Counted from the stretch's first letter, positions 1 to 7,841 are shown. The stretch: 8,358 bases of DNA from CAZADA01 sp964483775 (GCA_964483775.1 CAZADA010000115.1:1-8358), one strand, 5' to 3'. Translations and numbers: made by a program. The notes: a model not told the origin generated them from the letters alone.

Positions 1-1
1 C

Positions 2-2404
2 GTTTATCTCAACGCCCTTACCGGTCGCGGCGTGCATGTGGTGACCGTGAATGACTATCTGGCCCGCCGCGATGCGGAATGGATGGGCCAAGTCTATAGG
101 TTTTTGGGCCTTGAGGTCGGCGTGATTGTGCACGGGCTGACCGACGCCGAACGGCGCGAAGCCTACGCCGCCGATGTGACCTACGGCACCAATAACGAAT
201 ACGGCTTTGACTATCTGCGCGACAATATGAAGTATTCGCTGGCCGACATGTGCCAGCGCGGTCATTACTTCGCCATTGTCGATGAGGTCGACTCCATTCT
301 GATCGACGAAGCAAGAACGCCGTTGATCATTTCTGGCCCGACAGACGATCGATCTGATTTTTATCGAACGATCGATAAATTCATTCCGATGCTGGAAGAG
401 GAAGACTACGAGGTTGACGAAAAGCAACGCTCCGTGTCCCTCACTGAAGAGGGCAATGAACGCGTCGAGCAATTGTTTCTGGAACACGAACTGATCCAAG
501 ATGGCGGTCTTTATGACGTCGCCAATGTTTCACTCGTACGCCATATCAACCAAGCCTTACGTGGGCACCATCTCTTCAAGCGCGACCGCGATTACATCGT
601 TCGCAAGGACCAAGTGATCCTCATCGACGAATTCACCGGGCGTATGATGGAAGGCCGCCGTCTATCAGAAGGCCTGCACCAAGCCATCGAAGCCAAGGAA
701 GGCGTGACCATCCAACCGGAAAACGTCACGCTCGCCTCGATCACCTTCCAAAATTACTTCCGGCTTTATGAAAAGCTCGCCGGCATGACCGGCACCGCAT
801 CCACCGAAGCCTCCGAGTTCGGCGACATTTACGGCCTCGGCGTCATCCAAGTGCCCACCAACCGGGCCGTGGCGCGCCAAGACCAAGATGACGAAGTGTA
901 CCGCACCACCGCGGAAAAGAACGAGGCGATCCTGGTTGAGATCAAGGAGCGCCACAAAGCCCACCAACCTTTGCTCGTGGGCACCGCCTCGATCGAAAAA
1001 TCCGAAGTGCTCTCGGAGCTCCTGAAAAAGGCCAAGGTCAAACACCAAGTGCTCAACGCACGTTACCACGAGCAAGAAGCCCAGATCATCGCTGAAGCCG
1101 GCGTCCCTGGCGCGGTGACCATCGCCACCAACATGGCCGGACGCGGCACCGACATCCAACTGGGCGGCAATGTCGACATGCGTCTCACCCATTGGATTGC
1201 CGAACGCGAGAAGAAAAAGGGCGAACCGCCCGAAGAAGACGCGATCGCAGCCCAACGCAAAGTGATCCAAGCCGAAGTCGAGGCCGACAAACAGCGCGCC
1301 TTGGACGCCGGCGGGCTTTACGTGATTGGCTCGGAACGCCACGAAAGCCGCCGCATCGACAACCAATTGCGCGGCCGCTCCGGCCGCCAAGGCGACCCCG
1401 GTCGCTCCAAGTTCTTCGTCTCCATCGAAGATGACCTGATGCGCATCTTCGCGCCCGAGCGCATGAACGCCATCATGAAAACCCTGGGCATGAAGGACGG
1501 CGAAGCGATCGTCCACCCATGGATGTCCAAAGCGCTGGAGACAGCGCAAAAGCGGGTGGAACAGCGCAACTTTGAGATGCGCAAAAACGTGTTGAAGTAC
1601 GACGACGTCGTCAACAATCAGCGTAAAGCGATCTTCGAACAACGCATTGAATTCATGAGCTCTGAGCACGTCGCCGATGTTGTCGAAGACATGCGCCATG
1701 AATTGGTCGGCGACATTGTCGCCCGTCACGTGCCCGCCAAAGCCTTCGCGGATCAATGGGACATTGATGGCTTGGTTGAGGATGCCCACGCGGTTCTGGG
1801 CGTCCAACCGCCGATCCGCCAATGGGCCGAAGAGGACGGCATCGCTGAGAATGAAATCTCCGACCGTCTCACCAAGACCACCGATCAGGCGTTCGCAGAG
1901 AAAGTCGCCAATATCGGCCCCGAACCCATGCGGCGCTTTGAAAAGAGCGTGTTGCTGCAAACCATCGACCTGCATTGGCGTGAACACTTGCAGCAACTCG
2001 ACCATTTGCGCTCTGTGATTCACTTGCGCAGCTATGGTCAGCGCGACCCGCTGAATGAGTTCAAGACCGAAGCGTTCTCCTTGTTCGAAAAGCTGCTTGC
2101 CGGTCTGCGCGAAGACGTCACCCGCGTGGTGATGAACGTGAAGATCCCCGAACAACCCGCCCCCCTACGCCCGCCAGAGGGGGTCGCGGTTCATCCCCCG
2201 GCCGACGGCGATGCAGCGGCGGCTCAAAGCCAAAGCGGCGGCGGCGCGCTTGGTCGCCGACCTGGTCCCTCACCCACCCGCAGCGCTGGGCGGCGCGAAC
2301 CCGGCAAACCCGAAACCTGGGGACGGGTGGGCCGCAACGAGGCGTGTCCGTGCGGTTCGGGCAAGAAATTCAAACACTGTCACGGCAGTTTAGCCGAAGC
2401 TTAG
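2..2404 (+). CDS. secA: Protein translocase ATPase SecA (5'-truncated by window edge)
   Basis: SecA is the ATPase motor that binds preproteins and pushes them through the SecYEG channel in the inner membrane. The reading frame is open from base 2, and the first visible residues (VYLNALTGRGVHVVTVNDYL) match the segment just after Walker A in SecA. About 115-120 N-terminal residues, including Walker A, therefore lie left of the window. About 800 residues are visible. Seen in order: the DEAD-type Walker B DEVDSILIDEARTP (D codon at 281); the EFTGRMMEGRRLSEGLHQAIEAKEG region (about 630-705) in the preprotein cross-linking/NBD area; the NBD2 motif MAGRGTDIQLGG (about 1132); the SERHESRRIDNQLRGRSGRQGDPG arginine-finger region (about 1330-1400); the helical scaffold; a low-complexity Pro/Gly/Ala linker (about 2145-2320); and a C-terminal zinc site, CxC...CH, with ligand codons at 2345, 2351, 2378 and 2381. 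The zinc tail normally contacts SecB and lipid. No frameshift or missing motif was seen in the visible part. The family call is essentially certain. Confidence 0.98.
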   Translation, partial: VYLNALTGRGVHVVTVNDYLARRDAEWMGQVYRFLGLEVGVIVHGLTDAERREAYAADVTYGTNNEYGFDYLRDNMKYSLADMCQRGHYFAIVDEVDSILIDEARTPLIISGPTDDRSDFYRTIDKFIPMLEEEDYEVDEKQRSVSLTEEGNERVEQLFLEHELIQDGGLYDVANVSLVRHINQALRGHHLFKRDRDYIVRKDQVILIDEFTGRMMEGRRLSEGLHQAIEAKEGVTIQPENVTLASITFQNYFRLYEKLAGMTGTASTEASEFGDIYGLGVIQVPTNRAVARQDQDDEVYRTTAEKNEAILVEIKERHKAHQPLLVGTASIEKSEVLSELLKKAKVKHQVLNARYHEQEAQIIAEAGVPGAVTIATNMAGRGTDIQLGGNVDMRLTHWIAEREKKKGEPPEEDAIAAQRKVIQAEVEADKQRALDAGGLYVIGSERHESRRIDNQLRGRSGRQGDPGRSKFFVSIEDDLMRIFAPERMNAIMKTLGMKDGEAIVHPWMSKALETAQKRVEQRNFEMRKNVLKYDDVVNNQRKAIFEQRIEFMSSEHVADVVEDMRHELVGDIVARHVPAKAFADQWDIDGLVEDAHAVLGVQPPIRQWAEEDGIAENEISDRLTKTTDQAFAEKVANIGPEPMRRFEKSVLLQTIDLHWREHLQQLDHLRSVIHLRSYGQRDPLNEFKTEAFSLFEKLLAGLREDVTRVVMNVKIPEQPAPLRPPEGVAVHPPADGDAAAAQSQSGGGALGRRPGPSPTRSAGRREPGKPETWGRVGRNEACPCGSGKKFKHCHGSLAEA

Positions 2405-2476
2405 CGGTTCGCGCCGACCTCCTGAGCGCGCGCGCCATATGTGATCGCTAGCCCCCTGGCTCCTCGGTCAAACCGT

Positions 2477-2484
2477 GCTAACAT
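2477..2484 (+). promoter_or_regulatory. Possible -10 element for the beta-barrel gene
   Basis: GCTAACAT lies about 50 bases upstream of the ATG at 2535. It resembles the GCTANAWC -10 consensus of Caulobacter-type housekeeping promoters, and can also be read as an extended -10 (TGC-TAACAT). I see no good -35 at the expected distance, so this is a weak candidate. It would give a leader of roughly 40-45 bases. Confidence 0.25.
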
Positions 2485-2518
2485 TTGCGCCTTACGGGGT
2501 CGGTTCAGCAGTCAAACT

Positions 2519-2525
2519 GAGAGGA
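2519..2525 (+). promoter_or_regulatory. Ribosome-binding site deciding the 2535 start
   Basis: GAGAGGA ends 9 bases before the ATG at 2535. The same frame is open back to a GTG at 2475, but that start has no comparable site and would put 20 extra residues in front of a clean signal peptide. The site therefore favours ATG 2535. Confidence 0.7.
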
Positions 2526-2534
2526 CACGGTCAC

Positions 2535-3227
2535 ATGTCCCGCGTGTTCGCACTCGTCATGTGCATGGTGGTGGCTACGCCCGCGCACGCCGATTTCACC
2601 CGTCGGTTGGCCGCTCGCCTGGAGGCCTTGTATGTGTTTCGCGGCGAACGGCTGGCGGACCTGTCGGCCTTTTATCAAGCCGGCGTTGAGCTCAACGACT
2701 TTTACGCCAGCGCCGTGCGCATTGAACCACTTGGCGATGACGACGAGCGCTTCCGGGTCGAGACCCAGGTCCGCGCTGGCTGGACTCCAACACTGTCCAG
2801 CAATCGCTGGCGCGCAGATGTCGGCGCGCAAGTGTTCCGCCGCGCCAGTGACGTCGAAGACGACGCCGACAATGACATCGAATTGTTTGCCGGGCTCAAC
2901 GGCTCCATTCCGCTCAATCCATCAGTTTACACGTATTACGACTTTGATCGGCAGGTCTTCAGCGCTGAAGCCGGCGTGTTTCACACCTTCTTCTTGCCCT
3001 TGACGTTAGATCTGCGCACCAGTGCAGATGTTGGATTTGTCTCGTCTTTTGACGACCACGACATCGGCGACTACACCTATGTGCAAGGCCGCGCCGATGT
3101 GGTGCGCACCTTTGTTCGCAGTTTTGAGGCGTATGCGGGGGTGCGCGGCGTGATCAACAGCCGCGCCTCACTTGTGGAAGACAACCCCGATATCTGGCTC
3201 GGCGCCGGAGCGAGCTGGAAGTTCTAG
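2535..3227 (+). CDS. Putative outer-membrane beta-barrel protein, TorF-like (gcw_chp) family
   Basis: The gene encodes a 230-residue secreted protein. Residues 1-19 form a Sec signal peptide (SRVFALVMCMVV core) with a cleavage motif AHA before D20, so the mature protein is periplasmic or in the outer membrane. The mature part is rich in alternating polar/aromatic strands: LEALYVFRGERLADLSAF at 29-46, then FYASAVRI, RWRADVGAQVF, PSVYTYYDFD, SAEAGVFHTF and a final WLGAGASWKF. It ends in Phe, the usual beta-signal of outer-membrane barrels. The YVFRG segment followed by a Q-x-G-V and FYAS strand pattern recalls the TorF/gcw_chp putative porins, whose usual length (about 220-260) also fits. That family link is from memory of the pattern, not a search. 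The substrate is unknown. It stands alone on the plus strand, 130 bases after secA and converging on accA. A small unrelated barrel protein is the main alternative. Confidence 0.72.
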   Translation: MSRVFALVMCMVVATPAHADFTRRLAARLEALYVFRGERLADLSAFYQAGVELNDFYASAVRIEPLGDDDERFRVETQVRAGWTPTLSSNRWRADVGAQVFRRASDVEDDADNDIELFAGLNGSIPLNPSVYTYYDFDRQVFSAEAGVFHTFFLPLTLDLRTSADVGFVSSFDDHDIGDYTYVQGRADVVRTFVRSFEAYAGVRGVINSRASLVEDNPDIWLGAGASWKF

Positions 3228-3286
3228 GCGCTCCAGAATCCCAAAGCCCAGAGCCGCCCCAAGGCCGCGGCCATCACCTCAAAGCG

Positions 3287-4264
<978 letters not shown>

Positions 4265-4305
4265 GAACCACTCAGAGCGTTGGCTGGGACGTTGAAATTG
4301 GCAGG

Positions 4306-4334
4306 ACAATAGGTATCGCGACAGGTCTCAACAA
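4306..4334 (-). promoter_or_regulatory. Possible sigma-70-type promoter for accA
   Basis: On the minus strand TTGTTG (4334-4329) and TATTGT (4311-4306) are separated by exactly 17 bases, in the xerD-accA gap and ending about 41 bases upstream of the accA ATG. Each hexamer matches the consensus only partly (TTG in the first; TAT and the last T in the second). Read-through from xerD is an equally good way to express accA. Confidence 0.3.
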
Positions 4335-4347
4335 GCTTTGAACACCG

Positions 4348-5292
4348 TTATTCGCGCCCCTGCGACAGTGGATGGGCGGCCGCCAGCACCTCGCTGAGCC
4401 GAGACTGGCCCACATGGGTGTAGATTTGGGTCGTGGAAATGTCGGCGTGCCCCAGCAAGGCCTGCACAATACGAATGTCAGCGCCATTGTCCATCAAATG
4501 CGTAGCAAACGCGTGGCGCAACACGTGCGGCGACACGCGCGCCGGATCAAGGCCCGCTTGGGCGGCCAACGCTTTGAGTTCGCGGGCGAACGCCTCACGT
4601 GTGAGGTGCCCCGACGCGCTGTTGGCCGGAAACAAAAACCGCAGCGCGCGGCGTCGCCGATCAGCGGTGCGCGCGCTCTTCGCCGGCGCAAAACTGCTGC
4701 GATGAGGCGCATAGGCGGCCAGCGCATCCAGCGCCGCATGCGTCAAAGGGATCAGGCGATCCCGCCCGCCCTTGCCTTTGATCACAAGCGTGCGATCACG
4801 CGGCGCACCGGCGGCGGCGGGTAAGCTGACCAACTCGCTGACGCGCAACCCGCCCGCATACAACACCTCCAAAAGGCATCGCCGCCGGATCGCCGATGGA
4901 TGATCGCCCACCTTCGCGGCCCGAAACAGCGCCTCGACATCCCCCAAGCTCAACACCTTGGGCAGGGGGCGCGCCCGCCTTGGTCCCTTAAGGCGTTGCA
5001 CAGGATCATCGGCCCGCAGACCCTCGTCCAACGCAAAGGCGAAAAATTGCTTGAGCGCAGACAATCGCCGCGCCGCAGTGCTCGCCGCCCTGCCATCCTC
5101 CGCCAGCCGCGCGAGATAGGCTTCAAAACACGGCTCGTCAGCATCCAACAGATCAAGACCACGCCCTGCGCAATGCATGGCCGCATCGTCGAGGTCGCGG
5201 GCGTAGGCGTCCAAGGTGCGTGGACTGACCCCGCGTTCCGCGCTCAGATACTCCAAAAACGCCTCAACCGAGCGAGCCTCACTCGGCGACAT
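4348..5292 (-). CDS. xerD: Tyrosine recombinase XerD
   Basis: XerD acts with XerC at the dif site, under FtsK control, to resolve chromosome dimers before division. The protein has 314 residues (E. coli XerD: 298). Residues 7-105 form the N-terminal SAM-like DNA-binding domain (VEAFLEYLSAERGVSPRTL, then ASTAARRLSALKQFFAFALDEG). The catalytic domain follows, with the complete tyrosine-recombinase set: R150 (GGLRVSEL), K174 (KGKGGRDR), H256 and R259 (HVLRHAFATHLMDNGADIR), H282 (LLGHADISTTQIYTH) and nucleophile Y291. An Arg-rich insert at about 196-218 lengthens it slightly. The frame is closed by a TGA just upstream, so only GTG 5295 or ATG 5292 can start it; ATG is preferred. Its start lies inside the end of the upstream secreted-protein gene, suggesting co-transcription and translational coupling. 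A single-copy XerD rather than a phage integrase is supported by the housekeeping neighbours; XerC is less likely given the accA/aroK context known from alphaproteobacteria. Confidence 0.93.
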   Translation of the reverse strand: MSPSEARSVEAFLEYLSAERGVSPRTLDAYARDLDDAAMHCAGRGLDLLDADEPCFEAYLARLAEDGRAASTAARRLSALKQFFAFALDEGLRADDPVQRLKGPRRARPLPKVLSLGDVEALFRAAKVGDHPSAIRRRCLLEVLYAGGLRVSELVSLPAAAGAPRDRTLVIKGKGGRDRLIPLTHAALDALAAYAPHRSSFAPAKSARTADRRRRALRFLFPANSASGHLTREAFARELKALAAQAGLDPARVSPHVLRHAFATHLMDNGADIRIVQALLGHADISTTQIYTHVGQSRLSEVLAAAHPLSQGRE

Positions 5293-7000
5293 CACCCAAG
5301 CTCATCTCTGACCGACGGCGTTCAGCCATGAGCGCCTCCAGCGCCACCAGCCGCGCCTCACGATCCAGGCCGAACCGCCAAAAATTGCGCACCACGCGAG
5401 CCGCCGCAAAGCTGTTGTCGCCGCCGGCCACCTGAAGCAATCGCGCCGCTTGCAATGCGGTCTCCGCCAAAACACCAGCGTCCGAGGCCGAATCCATAGC
5501 CGACAACGCGGCCTGGGCTTCGGCTGACAAGGGCGTCGACGCCCCTGCGCCCGCACTCGCCGACGCCCGTAACGCGCCCGTATTGGTCGCGCCTAACGCC
5601 AACACCAATTGCGCCGCACGATTGGCGCTGGCGATTTGGTCGGTGGTCTGCGCAACGTCGAGATACGCCCCAACCGCGCTCGCGAGGACATCCGAGCTCG
5701 TCGAGGGATCCGCCACCGCGAGCAACAGGTCGAGCCCGGCCATGCGAAACAGGAAATCAGCCTCCAACACCGCCGGGTCATCAATCACCCCATGAGGACC
5801 GGCGTTGCGCGCAGCCTCGGCCCACGCACGCGCCGTGTCGGGTTGGGCGGCGATGGCGGCGATCTCGGCGAACAATTCGGCGAACACAACGGTGTCCAGA
5901 TTGATCGGCATGTTGGACACGACCGGCGCCAAGTACTCGGCCATCACAAAGGCTTGCCCATGACTGGGCGCGGCGCCAAAGACCGCGGCGATCGCCTCAG
6001 CCCGGAGCGCTTCGGTTTCCGCAGTCAGCACGGCCTTGGTCAACAGCGCAATGTACTCGCCCTCATCCTCGGCCACGCCGTCCGACAGAATCTGGCGGGC
6101 TGAGCGCGTCTCGCCTTGGGCCGCCGCCGCGAACGCCGGCTCAAGCGCATCAGCGCCCAAAACGCCGGACTCAGCGGCCGCGAGCGCCGCAGCAAGCCGG
6201 GTCACATCGCTCACCGCCGGGGAACGCGCCACCGCGACGAGCGCAGCGATATCAAGCCCTTCAAGGTCTTCAGCTAGGGGCGGCGAGCCCGCGCTGAGGG
6301 CCAACACCAACTCGAGCGCCCCACGCGGGGCTTCGGCGTCGCCAATCGGCGGCGCGCCGGCCGCACGTGCAACCCAATAGTCAAACCGCGCGTCCACGCG
6401 CTGACCCAGCTGCCCGCGCACCGTGTCGAGTGTAAGCTCGGCCGCCGGCAAGGATCCCGCCAACGCAAAACACGCCGCCCGCACACGGGCCCATTGCGCA
6501 TCGGTCGGATCCACGTTTACGCCTTCGGCGGTGCGGCACGCCCCGCTGGCGTCACCCTGCAAAAACCTCGACAACGTGACGGGCAGACCATAGTCGGCGT
6601 CTGCCGCCAGTGTGGCGTCAAGCCCGGCAAGCTGGGTCACGTCATCAATCAAACCGGCATTGTACAACGCCCGCACGCGCGCCGAAGCGAGCGCTCGCGG
6701 CGCCTGTCCGCCGCCCGGCGGCGTGGCGCCGGTGCGCAGGACCGCCGCAATGATCCGCCCCGCCGCGACGCTCTCGCGGCTATCGGACGCCAAGGCCTCC
6801 AGCAACAGCGCAGCCGCGGCCGCATCCGCGCCTTCCCAAGCGGTCGAGCGCAACGCACCAGCCTCATCAGCCAAAGGAATCGAGAACGGATCAATGCCGC
6901 CCAATTCACGCGCTTCGATTTGCCCGCTCGAGGGCGCAGCGAACGCGAGCGCAGCGCTCGCGGCCATACTCAAGGCGCAGGTCAGAACATTCGCGGTCAC
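5279..7000 (-). CDS. Uncharacterised Ala-rich secreted protein, predicted alpha-helical repeats
   Basis: I do not recognise a named gene. The protein has 573 residues from GTG 7000 (587 from an ATG at 7042). Residues 4-22 (NVLTCALSMAASAALAFAA) form a hydrophobic export signal with likely cleavage near AFAA, so the product is probably periplasmic. The rest is very rich in Ala, Leu, Asp and Glu, with few Lys, and reads as repeated amphipathic helix pairs, as in TPR-like or HEAT-like solenoids. Two Cys, about 155 (GDASGACRTAEG) and 177 (RVRAACFALAG), could form a disulfide. A low-complexity Ala/Ser/Gly stretch (ASASAGAGAS) lies near 492, and the C-terminus turns basic (NFWRFGLDREARL...AERRR). 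From memory, the layout of the first ~220 residues resembles long hypothetical secreted proteins of alphaproteobacteria sometimes labelled antifreeze-glycopeptide-like; that label implies no function. Its last bases overlap the xerD start, so the two are probably one transcript. A scaffold or assembly role in the envelope is conceivable but unsupported. Confidence 0.8.
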   Translation of the reverse strand: MTANVLTCALSMAASAALAFAAPSSGQIEARELGGIDPFSIPLADEAGALRSTAWEGADAAAAALLLEALASDSRESVAAGRIIAAVLRTGATPPGGGQAPRALASARVRALYNAGLIDDVTQLAGLDATLAADADYGLPVTLSRFLQGDASGACRTAEGVNVDPTDAQWARVRAACFALAGSLPAAELTLDTVRGQLGQRVDARFDYWVARAAGAPPIGDAEAPRGALELVLALSAGSPPLAEDLEGLDIAALVAVARSPAVSDVTRLAAALAAAESGVLGADALEPAFAAAAQGETRSARQILSDGVAEDEGEYIALLTKAVLTAETEALRAEAIAAVFGAAPSHGQAFVMAEYLAPVVSNMPINLDTVVFAELFAEIAAIAAQPDTARAWAEAARNAGPHGVIDDPAVLEADFLFRMAGLDLLLAVADPSTSSDVLASAVGAYLDVAQTTDQIASANRAAQLVLALGATNTGALRASASAGAGASTPLSAEAQAALSAMDSASDAGVLAETALQAARLLQVAGGDNSFAAARVVRNFWRFGLDREARLVALEALMAERRRSEMSLGDVAE

Positions 7001-7006
7001 GCGCGG

Positions 7007-7014
7007 CCTCCTTT
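7007..7014 (-). promoter_or_regulatory. Perfect Shine-Dalgarno deciding the GTG 7000 start
   Basis: Minus-strand AAAGGAGG sits 6 bases before the GTG at 7000. If the ATG at 7042 were the start, these bases would be read as tandem AGG AGG arginine codons, although arginine in this window is nearly always CGN. ATG 7042 has no ribosome-binding site. Against the shorter form, it leaves the signal peptide without a basic n-region, while the 14 extra residues contain RRPR. The balance favours GTG 7000. Confidence 0.65.
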
Positions 7015-7026
7015 GGTTGCGCGGCG

Positions 7027-7053
7027 TTGGTGAAAAATCCATGGCGCTAGGTT
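7027..7053 (+). promoter_or_regulatory. Weak candidate promoter for the aroK leader
   Basis: TTGGTG (7027-7032) and GCTAGGTT (7046-7053) are 13 bases apart, within the spacing of Caulobacter-type housekeeping promoters (TTGACGS, 10-14 bases, GCTANAWC). Both elements match only in part. If used, it would give aroK a leader of about 125 bases containing the small ORF at 7136. It also overlaps the 5' end of the divergent gene's leader. Confidence 0.2.
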
Positions 7054-7117
7054 AAAGATCACAGGACAAACGGCGAAATTACGGCTGCAAGCTCATCTGC
7101 TTGTGGTAGTGCATGTT

Positions 7118-7127
7118 GAAAGGAGGG
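7118..7127 (+). promoter_or_regulatory. Strong ribosome-binding site upstream of aroK, out of reach of its ATG
   Basis: GAAAGGAGGG is a near-perfect Shine-Dalgarno, but lies 57 bases before the aroK ATG at 7185, too far to serve it directly. The aroK frame is closed by TGA at 7152, so no earlier aroK start can use it. The nearest suitable start is GTG 7136, which opens a 21-codon ORF in another frame. Confidence 0.5.
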
Positions 7128-7135
7128 CCAACCCG

Positions 7136-7201
7136 GTGCGCCAGATTTTCCTGAGCGCGCGGGGCGCAGCGCCCGGCAGGATGGATGTTGGACGGCACTG
7201 A
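7136..7201 (+). CDS. Candidate 21-residue leader peptide overlapping the aroK start
   Basis: GTG 7136 follows a strong Shine-Dalgarno (core GGAGG 7122-7126) by 9 bases and reads 21 codons (MRQIFLSARGAAPGRMDVGR, then H) to TGA at 7199-7201. It ends 17 bases inside aroK, so ribosomes finishing it would stop next to the aroK ATG and could re-initiate there. The peptide is Arg- and Gly-rich, with one Phe and no Trp or Tyr, so it does not look like a classical aromatic amino-acid attenuator. It may have no function as a peptide and serve only to deliver ribosomes. A sequencing error or chance site is the main alternative. Confidence 0.35.
   Translation: MRQIFLSARGAAPGRMDVGRH
7162..7174 (+). other. 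Small GC hairpin just before the aroK ribosome-binding site
   Basis: GGGCG-CAG-CGCCC can form a 5-bp stem with a 3-base loop, directly followed by GGCAGG (7175-7180), the likely aroK ribosome-binding site. The left arm can instead pair through GGCGC (7163-7167) with GCGCC at 7138-7142, at the start of the small leader ORF. Such alternatives arise easily in GC-rich DNA, so a regulatory role is only a possibility. Confidence 0.25.
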
Positions 7202-7841
7202 GGGATCGTCACAAGGCGCGCCAGCGCGAAAGAACCGCAGCCGGCGCTCACGCTCGCGCAGACGCTACGCCGCGCGCCGCCCCTTGGTCCTGGTCGGCCT
7301 TATGGGCGCGGGCAAGACCACCGTGGGTCGACGTTTAGCCGCCAAGCTGAACTTGCCGTTCGTGGATTCCGACGAAGAGATCGAATCGGCGGCCGGTCGT
7401 TCCGTGGCCGAGATCTTTGATAGCTTTGGTGAGACCGAGTTTCGCGCCGGCGAGCGGCGGGTGATCGCGCGCTTGTTGTCCGGCGATCCGGTGGTGCTGG
7501 CGACCGGCGGCGGCGCGTTCATGGACGCCGACACGCGTGCGCTCATCAAGCGCAAGGGCGTGTCCATCTGGCTGAAAGCCGACCTCAGCGTGCTCGTCGA
7601 ACGCACCGCGCGCCGCGACACCCGGCCCTTGCTGCGCGACAAAGACCCCCAGGACGTGCTGTCCGACCTCATGGCCCAGCGCTACCCCGTTTATGCGCGC
7701 GCCGACATCACAGTGAACAGCGCCGCCAATCCCCATGATCGCACCGTCGAGGCCATCATCGCCGCGTTGCGCAAACGCGAAGCGCGCCGCCGCGACCGCC
7801 TACGCCGCGCCAACCGTGGGAGCGCGGACAAGGATGGCTGA
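7185..7841 (+). CDS. aroK: Shikimate kinase with Arg-rich N- and C-terminal extensions
   Basis: Shikimate kinase phosphorylates shikimate to shikimate-3-phosphate with ATP, in the pathway to chorismate and aromatic amino acids (cytoplasm). The protein has 218 residues against about 173 in E. coli AroK. The core runs from about 33 to 195: Walker A GLMGAGKTT (38-46); shikimate-site D63 (FVDSDEEIE); R87 (TEFRAGER); the Walker B/shikimate-binding LATGGGAF (106-112); the lid with R147 (TRPLL); and R166 (QRYPVY). All key residues are present. Residues 15-32 carry ten Arg and one Lys (RKNRSRRSRS...), and 196-211 carry nine Arg, giving unusual basic tails at both ends. ATG 7185 is the first start after an in-frame TGA at 7152 and has GGCAGG 4 bases upstream. 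A later start would need TTG just before Walker A and has no ribosome-binding site. The gene overlaps aroB by 8 bases, as in a coupled operon. Confidence 0.95.
   Translation: MLDGTEGSSQGAPARKNRSRRSRSRRRYAARRPLVLVGLMGAGKTTVGRRLAAKLNLPFVDSDEEIESAAGRSVAEIFDSFGETEFRAGERRVIARLLSGDPVVLATGGGAFMDADTRALIKRKGVSIWLKADLSVLVERTARRDTRPLLRDKDPQDVLSDLMAQRYPVYARADITVNSAANPHDRTVEAIIAALRKREARRRDRLRRANRGSADKDG

Noticed and set aside
2..40. Apparent loss of SecA Walker A
   Set aside because: The frame is open to the window edge and begins just after where Walker A should be, so this is truncation by the window, not by mutation.
665..2155. A 496-codon antisense open frame opposite secA
   Set aside because: It lies wholly inside a conserved SecA reading frame and its product shows no recognisable domain. 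Long antisense frames are common opposite GC-rich genes because of codon bias.
2475..2534. Earlier GTG start for the beta-barrel gene
   Set aside because: It has no ribosome-binding site and would place 20 residues before a well-formed signal peptide; GAGAGGA before ATG 2535 explains the start better.
3207..3286. Possible terminator between the converging barrel gene and accA
   Set aside because: GGAGCG/CGCTCC (3207-3212, 3229-3234) spans the stop codon with a 16-base loop, and GGCCGCGGCC (3263-3272) is a palindrome with no usable loop. Neither has a T-run, so no terminator is claimed.
4348..5292. Phage or integron integrase instead of XerD
   Set aside because: Size, full housekeeping context and absence of att-like repeats, a tRNA or phage genes nearby argue for chromosomal XerD.
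7049..7056. CtrA-like half site TTAACCTA on the minus strand
   Set aside because: It matches the CtrA half site TTAACCAT in only 6 of 8 positions, with no second TTAA at the expected distance.
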